A stretch of 64,000 nucleotides of DNA from Ramlibacter ginsenosidimutans (lineage in GTDB: Bacteria > Pseudomonadota > Gammaproteobacteria > Burkholderiales > Burkholderiaceae_C). Numbering within the stretch: position 1 is the first letter of the stretch; each line of letters starts with the position of its first letter. The stretch covers positions 62,001-126,000 of the forward strand of contig NZ_JAEPWM010000007.1 in assembly GCF_016654015.1 (NCBI RefSeq), given 5' to 3'. A program made the position numbers and the translations under genes. This document shows positions 1-9,649 of this stretch, piece by piece. The notes beneath the pieces are model-generated. The model was not told where the DNA came from. It saw nothing but the letters and a program-made list of their open reading frames with translations, and did not search any database.

Positions 1-360
1 CCGATCACGCTGCGCAGCGAGGTCTGCGCGAGCTGCGTGACCGCCATGATGTAGTTGGAGGAGCCGTAGCTCGCCCGCGTCGGGTCCGTCACCTGGAAAT
101 AGAGGATGCCGTCCACCTGCAGTTGCGTGTTGTCGCGCGTGATGCAGACCTGGCTGGGGACGTCCAGCGGGATCTCCTTCAGACTGTGCTTGTAGGCGAC
201 GTTGTCCACGAAGGGGACGAGCAGGTTCAGGCCCGGGGTCAGCGTGGCGTGGTACTTGCCCAGGCGCTCCACCACCCAGGCGCTCTGTTGCGGGACGACC
301 TTGATGGACCGCACCACGAAGATGACGGCGATCACGAACAGGATGACGGCGACTTCCATT
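1..360 (-). CDS. SPFH/stomatin-family membrane protein, partial (N-terminal 120 residues)
   Basis: The 3' end lies beyond the window edge, so only residues 1-120 are visible. Residues 2-17 form one hydrophobic N-terminal anchor. They are followed by the stomatin/prohibitin (SPFH) start: VVPQQSAWVVERLGKY, then TPGLNLLVPFVD and ITRDNTQLQVDGILYFQV. This matches the QmcA/stomatin group, which forms oligomeric inner-membrane scaffolds linked to membrane-protein quality control. A GGAG-type ribosome binding site precedes the ATG. It lies 11 bp downstream of the NfeD gene on the same strand. SPFH-NfeD pairs are a recurrent two-gene unit, so co-transcription is likely. Family is sure; the exact subfamily is inferred. 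Confidence 0.85.
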
Positions 361-371
361 TCTTCTTCTCC

Positions 372-794
372 TCAGATTTTTTCGACGATCAGCCGGCTGC
401 CATCCACGCGGCGGACGCGGTGCGCACCGGTGCCCTGCGGAACCCCGCCGGCCGGGACGGCGGTCCACACCGTGCCGCGGTAGCGGACGATGGAGGTGTT
501 GTCGGGGGTCCAGGCATCCACGTGCACCGCCTCGCCGGCGTCGAAATCGATGTTGGTGCTGGTGCCGGGCGTCGCGGCGAAGTGCCGCCGGCGCACGGTG
601 TGCCAGGCAGCCACCGCGCCGCCGCCCACGAAGGCCGCGATCACGAGTTGCACCGGGGTGGAGCCCCCGGCATGGGCAGCGATCGCGCCGGCCGCCATGC
701 CGATGCCGAGCATCAGGAGGTAGAACGTGCCCGTCAGCAGTTCGACAGCCACGGCCGCGCCGGCCAGCAGCCACCACAGAGTCGAGTCGGCCAT
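372..794 (-). CDS. NfeD-like membrane protein
   Basis: A 140-residue protein. The N-terminal half has two to three closely spaced hydrophobic segments (about residues 8-65, with Gly/Ala-rich GMAAGAIAAHAGG). The C-terminal half is soluble and OB-fold-like (about 78-140, ending GSRLIVEKI), the short NfeD architecture. NfeD proteins work with stomatin-like partners in membrane microdomains, and the partner gene follows directly downstream. The ATG at 794 is chosen because it begins just before the first membrane segment. The reading frame stays open far upstream only because of antisense GC bias. The divergent decarboxylase starts 111 bp away. Confidence 0.85.
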   Translation of the reverse strand: MADSTLWWLLAGAAVAVELLTGTFYLLMLGIGMAAGAIAAHAGGSTPVQLVIAAFVGGGAVAAWHTVRRRHFAATPGTSTNIDFDAGEAVHVDAWTPDNTSIVRYRGTVWTAVPAGGVPQGTGAHRVRRVDGSRLIVEKI

Positions 795-905
795 AAGTCC
801 CCTTTCGCCGGATTGTGGGCGATTTCCCCGGGCGTGCAACTTTCCGGTGCCACGGATTTCATACACTTCGCCGCTCGTTCGCCTTTTTGCCCCTGGACCG
901 CCCGC

Positions 906-3170
906 ATGAAATTCCGTTTCCCCATCGTCATCATCGACGAAGACTACCGCTCGGAGAACACCTCGGGCCTGGGCATCCGTGCCCTGGCCGAGGCGATCGT
1001 GGCCGAGGGGTTCGAGGTCCTGGGCGTCACCAGTTATGGCGACCTGTCCCAGTTCGCGCAGCAACAGAGCCGCGCCAGTGCGTTCATCCTGTCGATCGAC
1101 GACGAGGAGTTCACGCCCGGGCCCGATCTCGACCCGGCGGTGCTGAACCTGAGCAACTTCATCTCCGAAGTGCGCCGCAAGAACCCGGACGTGCCGATCT
1201 ACGTGTATGGCGAGACCAAGACCTCGCAGCACCTGCCCAACGCGATCCTGCGCGAGTTGCACGGCTTCATCCACATGTACGAGGACACGCCGGAATTCAT
1301 GGCGCGCCACATCATCCGGGAAGCCAAGTCGTACCTGGAAGGCATCCAGCCGCCGTTCTTCAAGGCCCTGCTCGATTACGCGGAGGATGGCTCGTACTCC
1401 TGGCACTGTCCCGGGCACTCGGGCGGCGTCGCCTTCCTCAAGAGCCCGGTGGGCCAGATGTTCCACCAGTTCTTCGGCGAGAACATGCTGCGCGCGGACG
1501 TCTGCAATGCGGTCGACGAGCTGGGTCAATTGCTGGACCACACCGGCCCCATCGCGGCGAGCGAGCGCAACGCGGCCCGGATCTTCAACGCCGACCACTG
1601 CTTCTTCGTCACCAACGGCACCAGCACCTCCAACAAGATGGTGTGGTCGCACGAGGTCGCGCCCGGCGACGTGGTGGTGGTGGACCGCAACTGCCACAAG
1701 TCGATCCTGCACTCGATCATCATGACCGGGGCCATCCCCGTGTTCCTGAAGCCGACCCGCAACCACTTCGGCATCATCGGGCCCATCCCGCAAAGCGAGT
1801 TCAGCCCGGAGGCGATCAAGGCGAAGATCAAGGCCCACCCCTTGCTGCAGGGTGTGGATCCCGAAACGGTCAAGCCGCGCATCCTGACGCTCACGCAGTC
1901 CACGTACGACGGTGTCCTGTACAACACGGAAACCATCAAGGGCCTGCTCGATGGCTACGTCGAGGCGCTGCACTTCGACGAGGCCTGGATCCCGCACGCC
2001 TGCTTCCACCCGTTCTACGGCACCTTCCACGCCATGGGCAAGAAGCGCCCGCGGCCACAGACGTCGCTGGTCTATTCGACCCAGTCCATCCACAAGCTGC
2101 TGGCCGGCATCAGCCAGGCCAGCCACGTGCTGGTGCAGGACGCCGTCGACAACAAGCTGGACCGCCACCTGTTCAACGAGGCGTACCTGATGCACACGTC
2201 GACCAGTCCGCAGTACGCGATCATCGCGAGCTGCGACGTGGCCGCCGCGATGATGGAGCCGCCCGGCGGCACCGCCCTGGTGGAGGAGTCCATCCTGGAA
2301 GCCCTGGACTTCCGCCGCGCCATGCGCAAGGTGGACCAGGAGTACGGCAAGGACTGGTGGTTCAAGGTCTGGGGCCCGGACAAGCTGGCGGAAGAGGGCA
2401 TCGGGCGCGCCGACGACTGGATCATCAAGGGGGAGGCGCGCACCGCCAAGTGGCACGGCTTCGGCAACCTGGCCGAGGGGTTCAACATGCTGGACCCCAT
2501 CAAGTGCACGGTGGTCACGCCGGGCCTGGACCTGAACGGCAAGTTCGCCAAGACGGGCATCCCGGCCGCGATCGTCACCAAGTTCCTGGCGGAGCACGGC
2601 GTGATCGTGGAGAAGACCGGCCTCTACAGCTTCTTCATCCTGTTCACGATCGGCATCACCAAGGGCCGCTGGAACACGCTGCTGTCGGCGCTGCAGCAGT
2701 TCAAGGACGACTACGCCAAGAACCAGCCGATGTGGCGCATCCTCCCGGAGTTCTGCCAGCAGTACCCGCGCTACGAGCGCATGGGCCTGGCGGACCTGTG
2801 CCAGTACGTCCACGAGCTGTACGCCAAGTACGACATCGCCAAGTTGTCCACGGACATCTACCTGAGCGACCTGCAGCCGGCCATGCGGCCCAGCGACGCC
2901 TTCGCCCATATCGCCCATCGCAAGACGGACCGGGTGGAGATCGACGAGCTGGAGGGGCGCATCACGACCGCGCTGATCACGCCTTACCCGCCGGGCATCC
3001 CGCTGCTGATCCCGGGCGAGGTGTTCAACAAGCGCATCGTGGAGTACCTGAAGTTCGCCCGTGCCTTCAACGAGGAGTGCCCCGGCTTCGAGACCGACAT
3101 CCACGGCCTGGTGGCGGAAGCCGGACCGGACGGCAAGCTGCGCTACTTCGCGGACTGCGTTGCCCAGTGA
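906..3170 (+). CDS. Orn/Lys/Arg decarboxylase (PLP-dependent, biodegradative fold)
   Basis: A 754-residue cytosolic enzyme of the large fold-type I basic amino-acid decarboxylase family. It removes CO2 from arginine, lysine or ornithine to give a polyamine or diamine. An N-terminal wing domain (about 1-130, starting KFRFPIVIIDEDYR) precedes the PLP domain. The PLP lysine is Lys397 in STQSIHKLLAG. FVTNGTSTSNK and HFDEAWIPHACFHP belong to the cofactor pocket. Length is typical (710-760). The substrate cannot be told from sequence by eye; arginine is common for this group in Burkholderiales. The ATG at 906 is chosen because the family N terminus starts there, although the frame is open further upstream. 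A strong bidirectional terminator follows the stop. Confidence 0.9.
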   Translation: MKFRFPIVIIDEDYRSENTSGLGIRALAEAIVAEGFEVLGVTSYGDLSQFAQQQSRASAFILSIDDEEFTPGPDLDPAVLNLSNFISEVRRKNPDVPIYVYGETKTSQHLPNAILRELHGFIHMYEDTPEFMARHIIREAKSYLEGIQPPFFKALLDYAEDGSYSWHCPGHSGGVAFLKSPVGQMFHQFFGENMLRADVCNAVDELGQLLDHTGPIAASERNAARIFNADHCFFVTNGTSTSNKMVWSHEVAPGDVVVVDRNCHKSILHSIIMTGAIPVFLKPTRNHFGIIGPIPQSEFSPEAIKAKIKAHPLLQGVDPETVKPRILTLTQSTYDGVLYNTETIKGLLDGYVEALHFDEAWIPHACFHPFYGTFHAMGKKRPRPQTSLVYSTQSIHKLLAGISQASHVLVQDAVDNKLDRHLFNEAYLMHTSTSPQYAIIASCDVAAAMMEPPGGTALVEESILEALDFRRAMRKVDQEYGKDWWFKVWGPDKLAEEGIGRADDWIIKGEARTAKWHGFGNLAEGFNMLDPIKCTVVTPGLDLNGKFAKTGIPAAIVTKFLAEHGVIVEKTGLYSFFILFTIGITKGRWNTLLSALQQFKDDYAKNQPMWRILPEFCQQYPRYERMGLADLCQYVHELYAKYDIAKLSTDIYLSDLQPAMRPSDAFAHIAHRKTDRVEIDELEGRITTALITPYPPGIPLLIPGEVFNKRIVEYLKFARAFNEECPGFETDIHGLVAEAGPDGKLRYFADCVAQ

Positions 3171-3193
3171 AAAGCGGCCCGCGGGCCGCTTTT
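3170..3193. terminator. Bidirectional rho-independent terminator
   Basis: A perfect 24-bp palindrome (AAAAGCGGCCCG then its exact reverse complement, ending in a T-run) begins at the last base of the decarboxylase stop codon. It sits between the convergent decarboxylase and fabI genes. With A-tracts on one side and T-tracts on the other it can terminate transcription from both sides. Confidence 0.85.
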
Positions 3194-3210
3194 TCAGGGG
3201 CGGGCCCGGC

Positions 3211-3993
3211 TCACTCGTCGACGGCGATGGCCGTGTGGCTGAAGCCGCCGTCCACGTACGTGATTTCCGAGGTGACGCCGCCGGCCAGGTCGCTCAGGAG
3301 GAAGGCGGCGACGTTGCCGACGTCGTCGATGGTCACGTTGCGGCGGATCGGCGCGATGTCCGCCACCACCTTCAGCAGCTTGCCGAAGTCCTTGATCCCG
3401 CTGGCCGCCAGCGTCTTGATCGGGCCGGCGCTGATGCCGTTGACGCGGATGCCCTTCGGTCCCAGCGAGCCTGCGAGGTAGCGCACGGACGCCTCCAGCG
3501 ACGCCTTCGCCAGGCCCATGGTGTTGTAGTTCGGGACGATGCGCACGGACCCGAGGTACGTCAGCGTGAGCAGCGCCGACTGCGCATTGAGGTAGGGCAG
3601 GGCCGCCTTGGCCAGCGCCGGAAAGCTGTAGGCGCTGATGTCATGCGCCACCTTGAAGGCCTCGCGCGACAGGCCGTCGAGGAAATCGCCGGCGATCGCC
3701 TCGCGCGGCGCGAAGCCGATGCTGTGCACGAAGCCGTCGAACTTCGGCCAGGTGGCCGACAGGTCCTGGAACAACTTCGCGATCTGGGCGTCGTCGCCGA
3801 CGTCGCAGTCGAACACGAGCTTCGAGCCGAATTCGGCCGCGAATTCGGTGATGCGGTCCTTGAAGCGCTCACCGACGTAGCTGAAGGCCAGCTCGGCCCC
3901 CTGCGCGTGGCAGGCGCGCGCGATGCCGTAGGCGATGGAGCGGTTGGACAACACGCCCGTGATCAAGAATTTCTTGCCAGCCAGGAAGCCCAT
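3211..3993 (-). CDS. fabI: Enoyl-[acyl-carrier-protein] reductase (NADH)
   Basis: A 260-residue short-chain dehydrogenase that performs the last reductive step of each fatty-acid elongation cycle. The FabI hallmark Y-x6-K is present as Tyr156 and Lys163 (YNTMGLAK). The N-terminal nucleotide-binding segment [17 protein letters not shown] has the FabI form rather than the classic GxxxGx[14 protein letters not shown] marks the substrate-loop region targeted by triclosan-type inhibitors. Length matches FabI (about 260). The ATG at 3993 starts the canonical [13 protein letters not shown] terminus; an upstream in-frame extension would overlap the divergent yejA gene. Only 37 bp separate it from yejA, so the two promoters must overlap there. 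Confidence 0.97.
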   Translation of the reverse strand: MGFLAGKKFLITGVLSNRSIAYGIARACHAQGAELAFSYVGERFKDRITEFAAEFGSKLVFDCDVGDDAQIAKLFQDLSATWPKFDGFVHSIGFAPREAIAGDFLDGLSREAFKVAHDISAYSFPALAKAALPYLNAQSALLTLTYLGSVRIVPNYNTMGLAKASLEASVRYLAGSLGPKGIRVNGISAGPIKTLAASGIKDFGKLLKVVADIAPIRRNVTIDDVGNVAAFLLSDLAGGVTSEITYVDGGFSHTAIAVDE

Positions 3994-4030
3994 GGATCTC
4001 TCTTCTGTAAAAACTCGGCAGAATTGTCGC

Positions 4031-5830
4031 ATGCGAGGTTTGGTCATGGCCCTGGGCCTGCTAGTCGCGGGGCCCGCCTCGGCCGCGCATGCGTACGCCC
4101 AGTTCGGCGACATCAAGTATCCGGCGGGTTTCCAGCACTGGGACTACGTCAATCCGGACGCGCCGAAGGGCGGCGAGATCCGCATGGTTCCGCCCACCAC
4201 GCCGACCAACTACGACAAGTTCAACCCGTTCACGCTCAAGGGCTTCGAACCGGCAGGCGAGGGCGACCTGCTGTTCGAGACGCTGCTCACGGGCAACTCG
4301 GACGAGCCGACGACGGCCTACGGCCTGCTGGCCGATGACGTCTCCGTCGCACCGGACCGGCTGTCCGCCACCTTCCACCTGAATCCGAAGGCGCGCTTCC
4401 AGGATGGCACGCCGGTGCTGGCGGCCGACGTCGTGCACAGCTTCCGCACCCTCACCAGCGACAAGGCCGCGCCCCAGTACCGGGTGTACTTCGCCGAAGT
4501 GAAGGACGCCAGGCCGCTGGACGAGCGCACGGTCCGCTTCGACTTCCTGCACCCGAACCGGGAACTGCCCCTCATCGTCGGCGGCCTGCCGGTGTTCAGC
4601 CGCGAGTGGGGCAAGGGCAAGCCGTTCGACGAGGTCGTCACCGAAGTGCCGATCGCCTCCGGACCGTACAAGCTGGCCGACCCGCACCTGGGCGGCCGCG
4701 ACGTGACCTACGTGCGCGATCCCGGCTACTGGGCCCGTGACCTGCCCGTGCGCAAGGGCATGTTCAACTTCGACCGCATCACCTTCCGCATCTACCTGGA
4801 CGACACCGCGCGCTTCGAGGGCTTCAAGGCCGGCGAGTTCGACTTCATGCGGGAATTCATTTCGCGCAACTGGGCGCGCCAGTACTACGGCAAGCCGTTC
4901 CGCACCGGCGAGGTGGTCAAGCGGGCCTTCCCGAACCACAACCCGGGCGACTTCCAGGGCTACATCCTCAACCTGCGCAACCCCAAGTTCCAGGACATCC
5001 GCGTGCGCGAGGCGCTGAACTACGCCTTCGACTTCAACTGGCTGAACCGCAACCTGTTCTACGGGATCTACAAGCGGGTCGAGGACTACTTCCCCAATTC
5101 CGAGTTCCGCGCCGAGGGCCTGCCCAAGCCGGACGAACTCGCGCTGCTGGAACCCTTGCGTGCGCAACTGCGGCCGGAAGTCTTCGGCCCGATGCCGCAG
5201 ATGCCGACCACCGTGCCGCCCCACAGCCTGCGCGAGAACTTGCGGCACGCCCAGGCCTTGCTGAAGGAGGCCGGCTGGACCTATCGCGACGGCGCCCTGC
5301 GCAACGCCGCGGGCGAACCCTTCACCATCGAGTTCCTGAACGACCAGCCTTCCGGCAACCGGATCGTGGCGCCCTTCGAGCTGGCGCTGCAGAAACTGGG
5401 GATCCGCCTGACCTACCGGATCGTGGACCCTTCGCTGGCCAAGCAGCGGATGGACCAGTTCCAGTTCGAACTCACGTCCCGCCGGCTGGTCGGCAGCGTC
5501 GCTCCCGGCAGCGAATTGCTGGACCGCTGGGGATCGAAGGCGGCGCACACGCGTGGATCCAGCAACATCTGGGGACTGGCCGACCCGGCCGTGGACGCGC
5601 TGCTGCAGAAGGTGATCACCGCCCAGACCCGGCCCGAGCTCGACGCCGCCATGCACGCGCTGGACCGGGTGCTGACGACCGGCTGGTATTCGATCCCGCA
5701 GTGGTACGGCAGCGACTTCCTGGTGGGCTACCGGCCACGGCGCTTCGTCCTGCCGCCGGTGATCCCGCCTTACTATGACGTCCACGGCTGGGCGATGTCC
5801 ACGTGGTGGGCGTCCGCCGACAATCGCTGA
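4031..5830 (+). CDS. yejA: Peptide ABC transporter substrate-binding protein, YejA type
   Basis: A 599-residue periplasmic solute-binding protein of the SBP_bac_5 family. It starts with a cleavable signal peptide ([20 protein letters not shown]). [31 protein letters not shown] and [12 protein letters not shown] are typical of the YejA branch, which delivers oligopeptides to the YejB-YejE-YejF importer. The three transporter genes follow directly (10 bp to yejB), giving the same order as in enterobacteria. The ATG at 4031 is chosen because it begins the signal peptide. In E. coli this system imports peptides such as microcin C; the natural ligand here is unknown. Confidence 0.93.
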   Translation: MRGLVMALGLLVAGPASAAHAYAQFGDIKYPAGFQHWDYVNPDAPKGGEIRMVPPTTPTNYDKFNPFTLKGFEPAGEGDLLFETLLTGNSDEPTTAYGLLADDVSVAPDRLSATFHLNPKARFQDGTPVLAADVVHSFRTLTSDKAAPQYRVYFAEVKDARPLDERTVRFDFLHPNRELPLIVGGLPVFSREWGKGKPFDEVVTEVPIASGPYKLADPHLGGRDVTYVRDPGYWARDLPVRKGMFNFDRITFRIYLDDTARFEGFKAGEFDFMREFISRNWARQYYGKPFRTGEVVKRAFPNHNPGDFQGYILNLRNPKFQDIRVREALNYAFDFNWLNRNLFYGIYKRVEDYFPNSEFRAEGLPKPDELALLEPLRAQLRPEVFGPMPQMPTTVPPHSLRENLRHAQALLKEAGWTYRDGALRNAAGEPFTIEFLNDQPSGNRIVAPFELALQKLGIRLTYRIVDPSLAKQRMDQFQFELTSRRLVGSVAPGSELLDRWGSKAAHTRGSSNIWGLADPAVDALLQKVITAQTRPELDAAMHALDRVLTTGWYSIPQWYGSDFLVGYRPRRFVLPPVIPPYYDVHGWAMSTWWASADNR

Positions 5831-5840
5831 AGGACCCACC

Positions 5841-6890
5841 ATGGCGAGCTACATCCTCAAGCGACTGCTGCTGATGATTCCCACGCTGTTCGGCGTGCTC
5901 CTGCTGACCTTCGTGGTGATCCAGTTCGTGCCCGGCGGGCCGGTGGAGCAGATGGTCGCCCAGCTGCAGGGCGGCAGCGGCGGCGGCGAACGGGCAGGCG
6001 GAGGCGGCGTTCCGGGCGGCGCGGGAGGCTACCGCGGCCGGCAGGGCATCGACGAGAAGCAGATCGCCGAGATCCGGCGGCTCTATGGCTTCGACAAGCC
6101 GCCGGGCGAGCGCTTCGTGCAGATGCTGCGCCAGTTCGCCCGCTTCGACCTGGGCGAGAGCTTCTACCAGCACAAGGCCGTCTGGCAGTTGGTGAAGGAG
6201 AAGCTGCCGGTCTCCATCAGCCTCGGCCTGTGGACCTTCTTCCTCAGCTACGGCATCGCGGTTCCGCTGGGCGTGGCCAAGGCGGTGCGGGCGGGCTCGC
6301 GCTTCGACCTGGTCACCACGCTCGTCGTGCTGGTGGGCTATGCCATTCCCGGCTTCGTCCTCGGCGTGGCGCTGCTGGTGGTGTTCGGCGGCCAGCTGCA
6401 GTGGTTCCCTTTGCGCGGCCTCACCTCGCCGAACTGGTCGCAGCTCAGCGTGCTGGGCAAGGTCATCGACTACCTGTGGCACATCGTGCTGCCGGTGACG
6501 GCGATGGTGTTCGGCAGTTTTGCGATCACGGCCATGCTGACCAAGAACGCCTTCCTCGAGGAGATCCGCAAGCAGTACGTGCTGACGGCCCGGGCCAAGG
6601 GCCTGGACGAGCACCGGGTGCTCTGGAAGCACGTCTTCCGCAACGCGCTGATCCCCATCATCACCGGATTCCCGGCTGCCTTCATCGGCGCCTTCTTCAC
6701 GGGCTCGCTGCTGATCGAGACGCTGTTCTCGCTCGACGGCCTGGGGCTCCTCAGCTACGAGAGCGTGATCCGGCGCGACTATCCGGTCGTGCTCGGAACG
6801 CTGTACCTCTTCACCCTGATCGGCCTGGTGACCAAGCTGGTCAGCGACCTCTCCTACGTGCTGGTGGACCCGCGTGTCAAGTTTGATTGA
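5841..6890 (+). CDS. yejB: Peptide ABC transporter permease, YejB type
   Basis: A 349-residue inner-membrane permease with six predicted membrane segments. The N terminus (MASYILKRLLLMIPTLFGV) and the EAA-like loop near TARAKGLDEHRVLWKHVFRNAL fit the binding-protein-dependent transport family. A Gly-rich soluble insert (about residues 50-75) precedes RGRQGIDEKQIAEIRRLYGFDKP. A comparable loop exists in E. coli YejB, so it is a family trait. It pairs with YejE to form the channel of the peptide importer. The following gene starts before this one stops. Confidence 0.95.
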   Translation: MASYILKRLLLMIPTLFGVLLLTFVVIQFVPGGPVEQMVAQLQGGSGGGERAGGGGVPGGAGGYRGRQGIDEKQIAEIRRLYGFDKPPGERFVQMLRQFARFDLGESFYQHKAVWQLVKEKLPVSISLGLWTFFLSYGIAVPLGVAKAVRAGSRFDLVTTLVVLVGYAIPGFVLGVALLVVFGGQLQWFPLRGLTSPNWSQLSVLGKVIDYLWHIVLPVTAMVFGSFAITAMLTKNAFLEEIRKQYVLTARAKGLDEHRVLWKHVFRNALIPIITGFPAAFIGAFFTGSLLIETLFSLDGLGLLSYESVIRRDYPVVLGTLYLFTLIGLVTKLVSDLSYVLVDPRVKFD

Positions 6891-7974
6891 GATGCCGCCG
6901 GTACAGGCGCAGGAGCCGCAGCTGCCGGCGGCCGCTGCGCCGCCCCCTCTGCACATGTCGCCCGGACGGCGCGCGTGGATCCGCTTCCGGCGCAACCGGC
7001 TCGGGTTCGTCAGCCTGGTGATCTTCGTGGTGCTGGTGGTCCTCAGCCTGTTCGCGGAGCTGCTCTCGAACGACCGGCCGCTCGTGGTCCGCTACGACGG
7101 GCACTGGTACTTTCCCATCGTGAAGGACTACGCCGAGACCACGTTCGGCGGCGACTTCCCGACGCCGACGGACTACCTCGACCCGTTCATCCGGCGACAA
7201 CTGAAGGAGGGCCACAACTTCGCCCTGTACCCGCCCAACCCGTACGGACCGAAGACGCTCAACTACTTCGCCAGCCAGCCGAACCCGGCGGCGCCCTCCC
7301 GTGAGAATTTCTTCGGGACGGACGATCGCGGCCGCGACCTGCTGGCGCAATTGATCTACGGCTTCCGGGTGAGCGTGCTGTTCGGGCTGGCGCTGACGGT
7401 GACCGGCGTCGCGCTGGGCATCCTGACCGGCGCCGTCCAGGGCTTCTTCGGCGGCAAGACCGACCTCGCGTTCCAGCGCTTCATCGAGATCTGGGGCTCG
7501 ATGCCGGAGCTGTACCTGCTCATCATCTTCAGCGCGGTGCTGGCGCCCAGCGTCGGGCTGCTGCTGGTGCTGCTGTCTCTGTTCGGCTGGATGGGCCTGT
7601 CCGACTACGTGCGGGCGGAATTCCTGCGCAATCGGCAGATGGACTATGTGCGCGCGGCGCGGGCTCTGGGCGTGGGCAATGGCCGGATCATGTGGAAGCA
7701 CATCCTCCCGAACAGCATGACTCCCGTGGTGACCTTCCTGCCGTTCCGCATGAGCGCCGCCATCCTGGCGCTGACCTCGCTGGACTTCCTCGGACTGGGC
7801 GTACCGCCGGGGACGCCGTCCCTGGGCGAGCTCCTGAACCAGGGCAAGGCCAACCTCGACGCCTGGTGGATCTCGCTGTCCACCTTTGCCGTGCTGGTGG
7901 TCACGCTGCTGCTGCTGACCTTCATGGGCGACGCGCTGCGCGATGCGCTCGACCCACGCAAGGCCGACGCATGA
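6874..7974 (+). CDS. yejE: Peptide ABC transporter permease, YejE type
   Basis: A 366-residue second permease subunit. After a Pro/Ala-rich cytoplasmic N terminus come RRAWIRFRRNRLGFVSLVIF, VVRYDGHWYFPIVKDYAE and a LGTD-like FFGTDDRGRDLLAQLIYG, all typical of YejE. The C-terminal half has the membrane segments and an EAA loop (VRAARALGVGNGRIMWKHILPN). The start is either GTG at 6874, which overlaps yejB by 17 bp, or the in-frame ATG at 6892, two bases after the yejB stop. Neither has a strong ribosome binding site, so translational coupling is likely. Confidence 0.92.
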   Translation: MSSLIEMPPVQAQEPQLPAAAAPPPLHMSPGRRAWIRFRRNRLGFVSLVIFVVLVVLSLFAELLSNDRPLVVRYDGHWYFPIVKDYAETTFGGDFPTPTDYLDPFIRRQLKEGHNFALYPPNPYGPKTLNYFASQPNPAAPSRENFFGTDDRGRDLLAQLIYGFRVSVLFGLALTVTGVALGILTGAVQGFFGGKTDLAFQRFIEIWGSMPELYLLIIFSAVLAPSVGLLLVLLSLFGWMGLSDYVRAEFLRNRQMDYVRAARALGVGNGRIMWKHILPNSMTPVVTFLPFRMSAAILALTSLDFLGLGVPPGTPSLGELLNQGKANLDAWWISLSTFAVLVVTLLLLTFMGDALRDALDPRKADA

Positions 7975-8035
7975 TCCGGGGCCCGCGAATTCTTCCTGTT
8001 CCGGCATGCGCGCGAGCGGGCGACGGAGGGCGCCC

Positions 8036-9640
8036 ATGAACCTGCTCGTGGACGCCAAGGACCTGCGGGTCTCCTTCGGCAACAAGGAGGTAGTGCACGG
8101 GGTGGACCTGGCCATCGCTCCCGGCGAAAAGCTGGCGCTGGTCGGGGAATCGGGCTCGGGCAAGACAGTGACGGCGCTCAGCCTCGTGCGACTGGTGCAA
8201 GGCGCGCGGGTGACCGGTTCGGCACGGCTCGCCCCGGCCCGTCCCGGCGGCGCTCCCGTCGAACTGCTGCAAGCCTCCGAGCGCGAGCTGCTCGCCATCC
8301 GGGGACGCGACATCGCCATGATCTTCCAGGAGCCGATGACGGCCCTGAACCCCTTGTACACGGTGGGCGACCAGATCGCGGAGGTCCTGCAGATCAAGCA
8401 GGCGCTGACGCCCCGGCAGGCCTGGCAGGGAGCGATCGATGCGCTCGCGGCCACCGGCATTCCGGAGCCGGCCCGCCGCGCCGGCGCCTTTCCGCACCAG
8501 CTCTCGGGCGGCCAGCGCCAGCGGGCGATGATCGCCATGGCGCTCGCCTGCCGGCCGCGCCTGCTGCTCGCCGACGAGCCCACCACCGCGCTGGACGTCA
8601 CGCTGCGCCAGCAGATCCTCGAGCTGCTGGCCGACCTGCAGCGCGAGACGGGCATGGCCGTCCTGCTCATCACGCACGACCTGAACCTCGTGCGCCGCTT
8701 CGCCGACCGGGTGGCAGTGATGGAGTCGGGCTACCTGGTGGAGCAGGGCAAGGTGGACGAAGTCTTTCGCAACCCGCAGCACGCCTACACGCGCAAGCTG
8801 ATCGAGAGCCGGCCGCCGCGGGAGGTGCAGCCGCCGCGCGCCGGCGAGCCGCCCGTGATGCGTGCCGAGGGGCTGCGGGTGATCTACCCCGTGCCGATTG
8901 CCGGCTTCAAGGGCTGGTTCCGCAAGGGCGAATTCGTCGCCGTGCAGGGCGCGCAATTCGCGCTGCCGCCGGGCGGCACGGTGGGCATCGTCGGGGAGTC
9001 GGGCTCGGGCAAATCGACGCTGGCCCTCGCTGCGCTGGGCCTGATCCCGCATCGCGGCGACCTGCAGGTCGTCGGCAAGCGCTGGGGCCCCGATGCCGCG
9101 GGCAACCGCGCCATCCGACGGCTCGTGCAGGTGGTGTTCCAGGATCCGTTCTCGTCGCTCTCGCCGCGCATGACCGTGGAGGAGATCGTCGGGGAAGGCC
9201 TGCTGGTGCACGAGCCCGGCCTGCCGCTGCGCGGCCGGCGCGAGCGGGTCCTGCAGACGCTCGACGAGGTGGGCCTCACCGAAGCGCAGTTCCCGGGCCT
9301 GCTGGACCGGTATCCGCACGAGTTCTCCGGCGGCCAGCGGCAGAGGCTCGCCATCGCCCGCGCCCTGATCGTGAAGCCGGAGGTGCTGGTGCTCGACGAG
9401 CCGACCAGCGCGCTGGACGTGACGATCCAGAAACAGGTGTTGCGGCTGCTGCAGCGCTTGCAGGGCGAGCGGGGACTGTCGTACTTGCTGATCACGCACG
9501 ACGTGGACGTGATCCGCGCCATGGCCCATGAAGTGCTGGTGATGAAGGACGGCGCGATCCTGGAATCAGGCTCGGTGGACGAGGTGCTCGAGCGCCCGCG
9601 CAACGCGTACACGCAGGCACTGGTGGCAGCCGCGACCTAG
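8036..9640 (+). CDS. yejF: Peptide ABC transporter ATP-binding protein with two nucleotide-binding domains, YejF type
   Basis: A 534-residue duplicated ABC ATPase that powers the YejABE importer. The first domain has Walker A GESGSGKT (37-44), signature LSGGQRQR and Walker B LLLADEPTTALDV. The second repeats this with GESGSGKS, FSGGQRQR and VLVLDEPTSALDV. Both contain the oligopeptide-transporter C-terminal stretch after the ATPase core (HAYTRKLIESRPP and NAYTQALVAAAT). The ATG at 8036 is preceded by GGAGGG at the right distance. The 61-bp gap after yejE contains no terminator, so it belongs to the yejABEF operon. Confidence 0.95.
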   Translation: MNLLVDAKDLRVSFGNKEVVHGVDLAIAPGEKLALVGESGSGKTVTALSLVRLVQGARVTGSARLAPARPGGAPVELLQASERELLAIRGRDIAMIFQEPMTALNPLYTVGDQIAEVLQIKQALTPRQAWQGAIDALAATGIPEPARRAGAFPHQLSGGQRQRAMIAMALACRPRLLLADEPTTALDVTLRQQILELLADLQRETGMAVLLITHDLNLVRRFADRVAVMESGYLVEQGKVDEVFRNPQHAYTRKLIESRPPREVQPPRAGEPPVMRAEGLRVIYPVPIAGFKGWFRKGEFVAVQGAQFALPPGGTVGIVGESGSGKSTLALAALGLIPHRGDLQVVGKRWGPDAAGNRAIRRLVQVVFQDPFSSLSPRMTVEEIVGEGLLVHEPGLPLRGRRERVLQTLDEVGLTEAQFPGLLDRYPHEFSGGQRQRLAIARALIVKPEVLVLDEPTSALDVTIQKQVLRLLQRLQGERGLSYLLITHDVDVIRAMAHEVLVMKDGAILESGSVDEVLERPRNAYTQALVAAAT

Positions 9641-9649
9641 AGCAGACTC

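Noticed and set aside
372..3104. 910-codon minus-strand frame opposite the decarboxylase
   Set aside because: Only the last 140 codons are a real protein (NfeD). The rest mirrors the decarboxylase gene and has no family features.
5990..6050. Gly-rich insert in YejB as a novel feature
   Set aside because: A similar Gly-rich loop is present in E. coli YejB, so it is a family trait.
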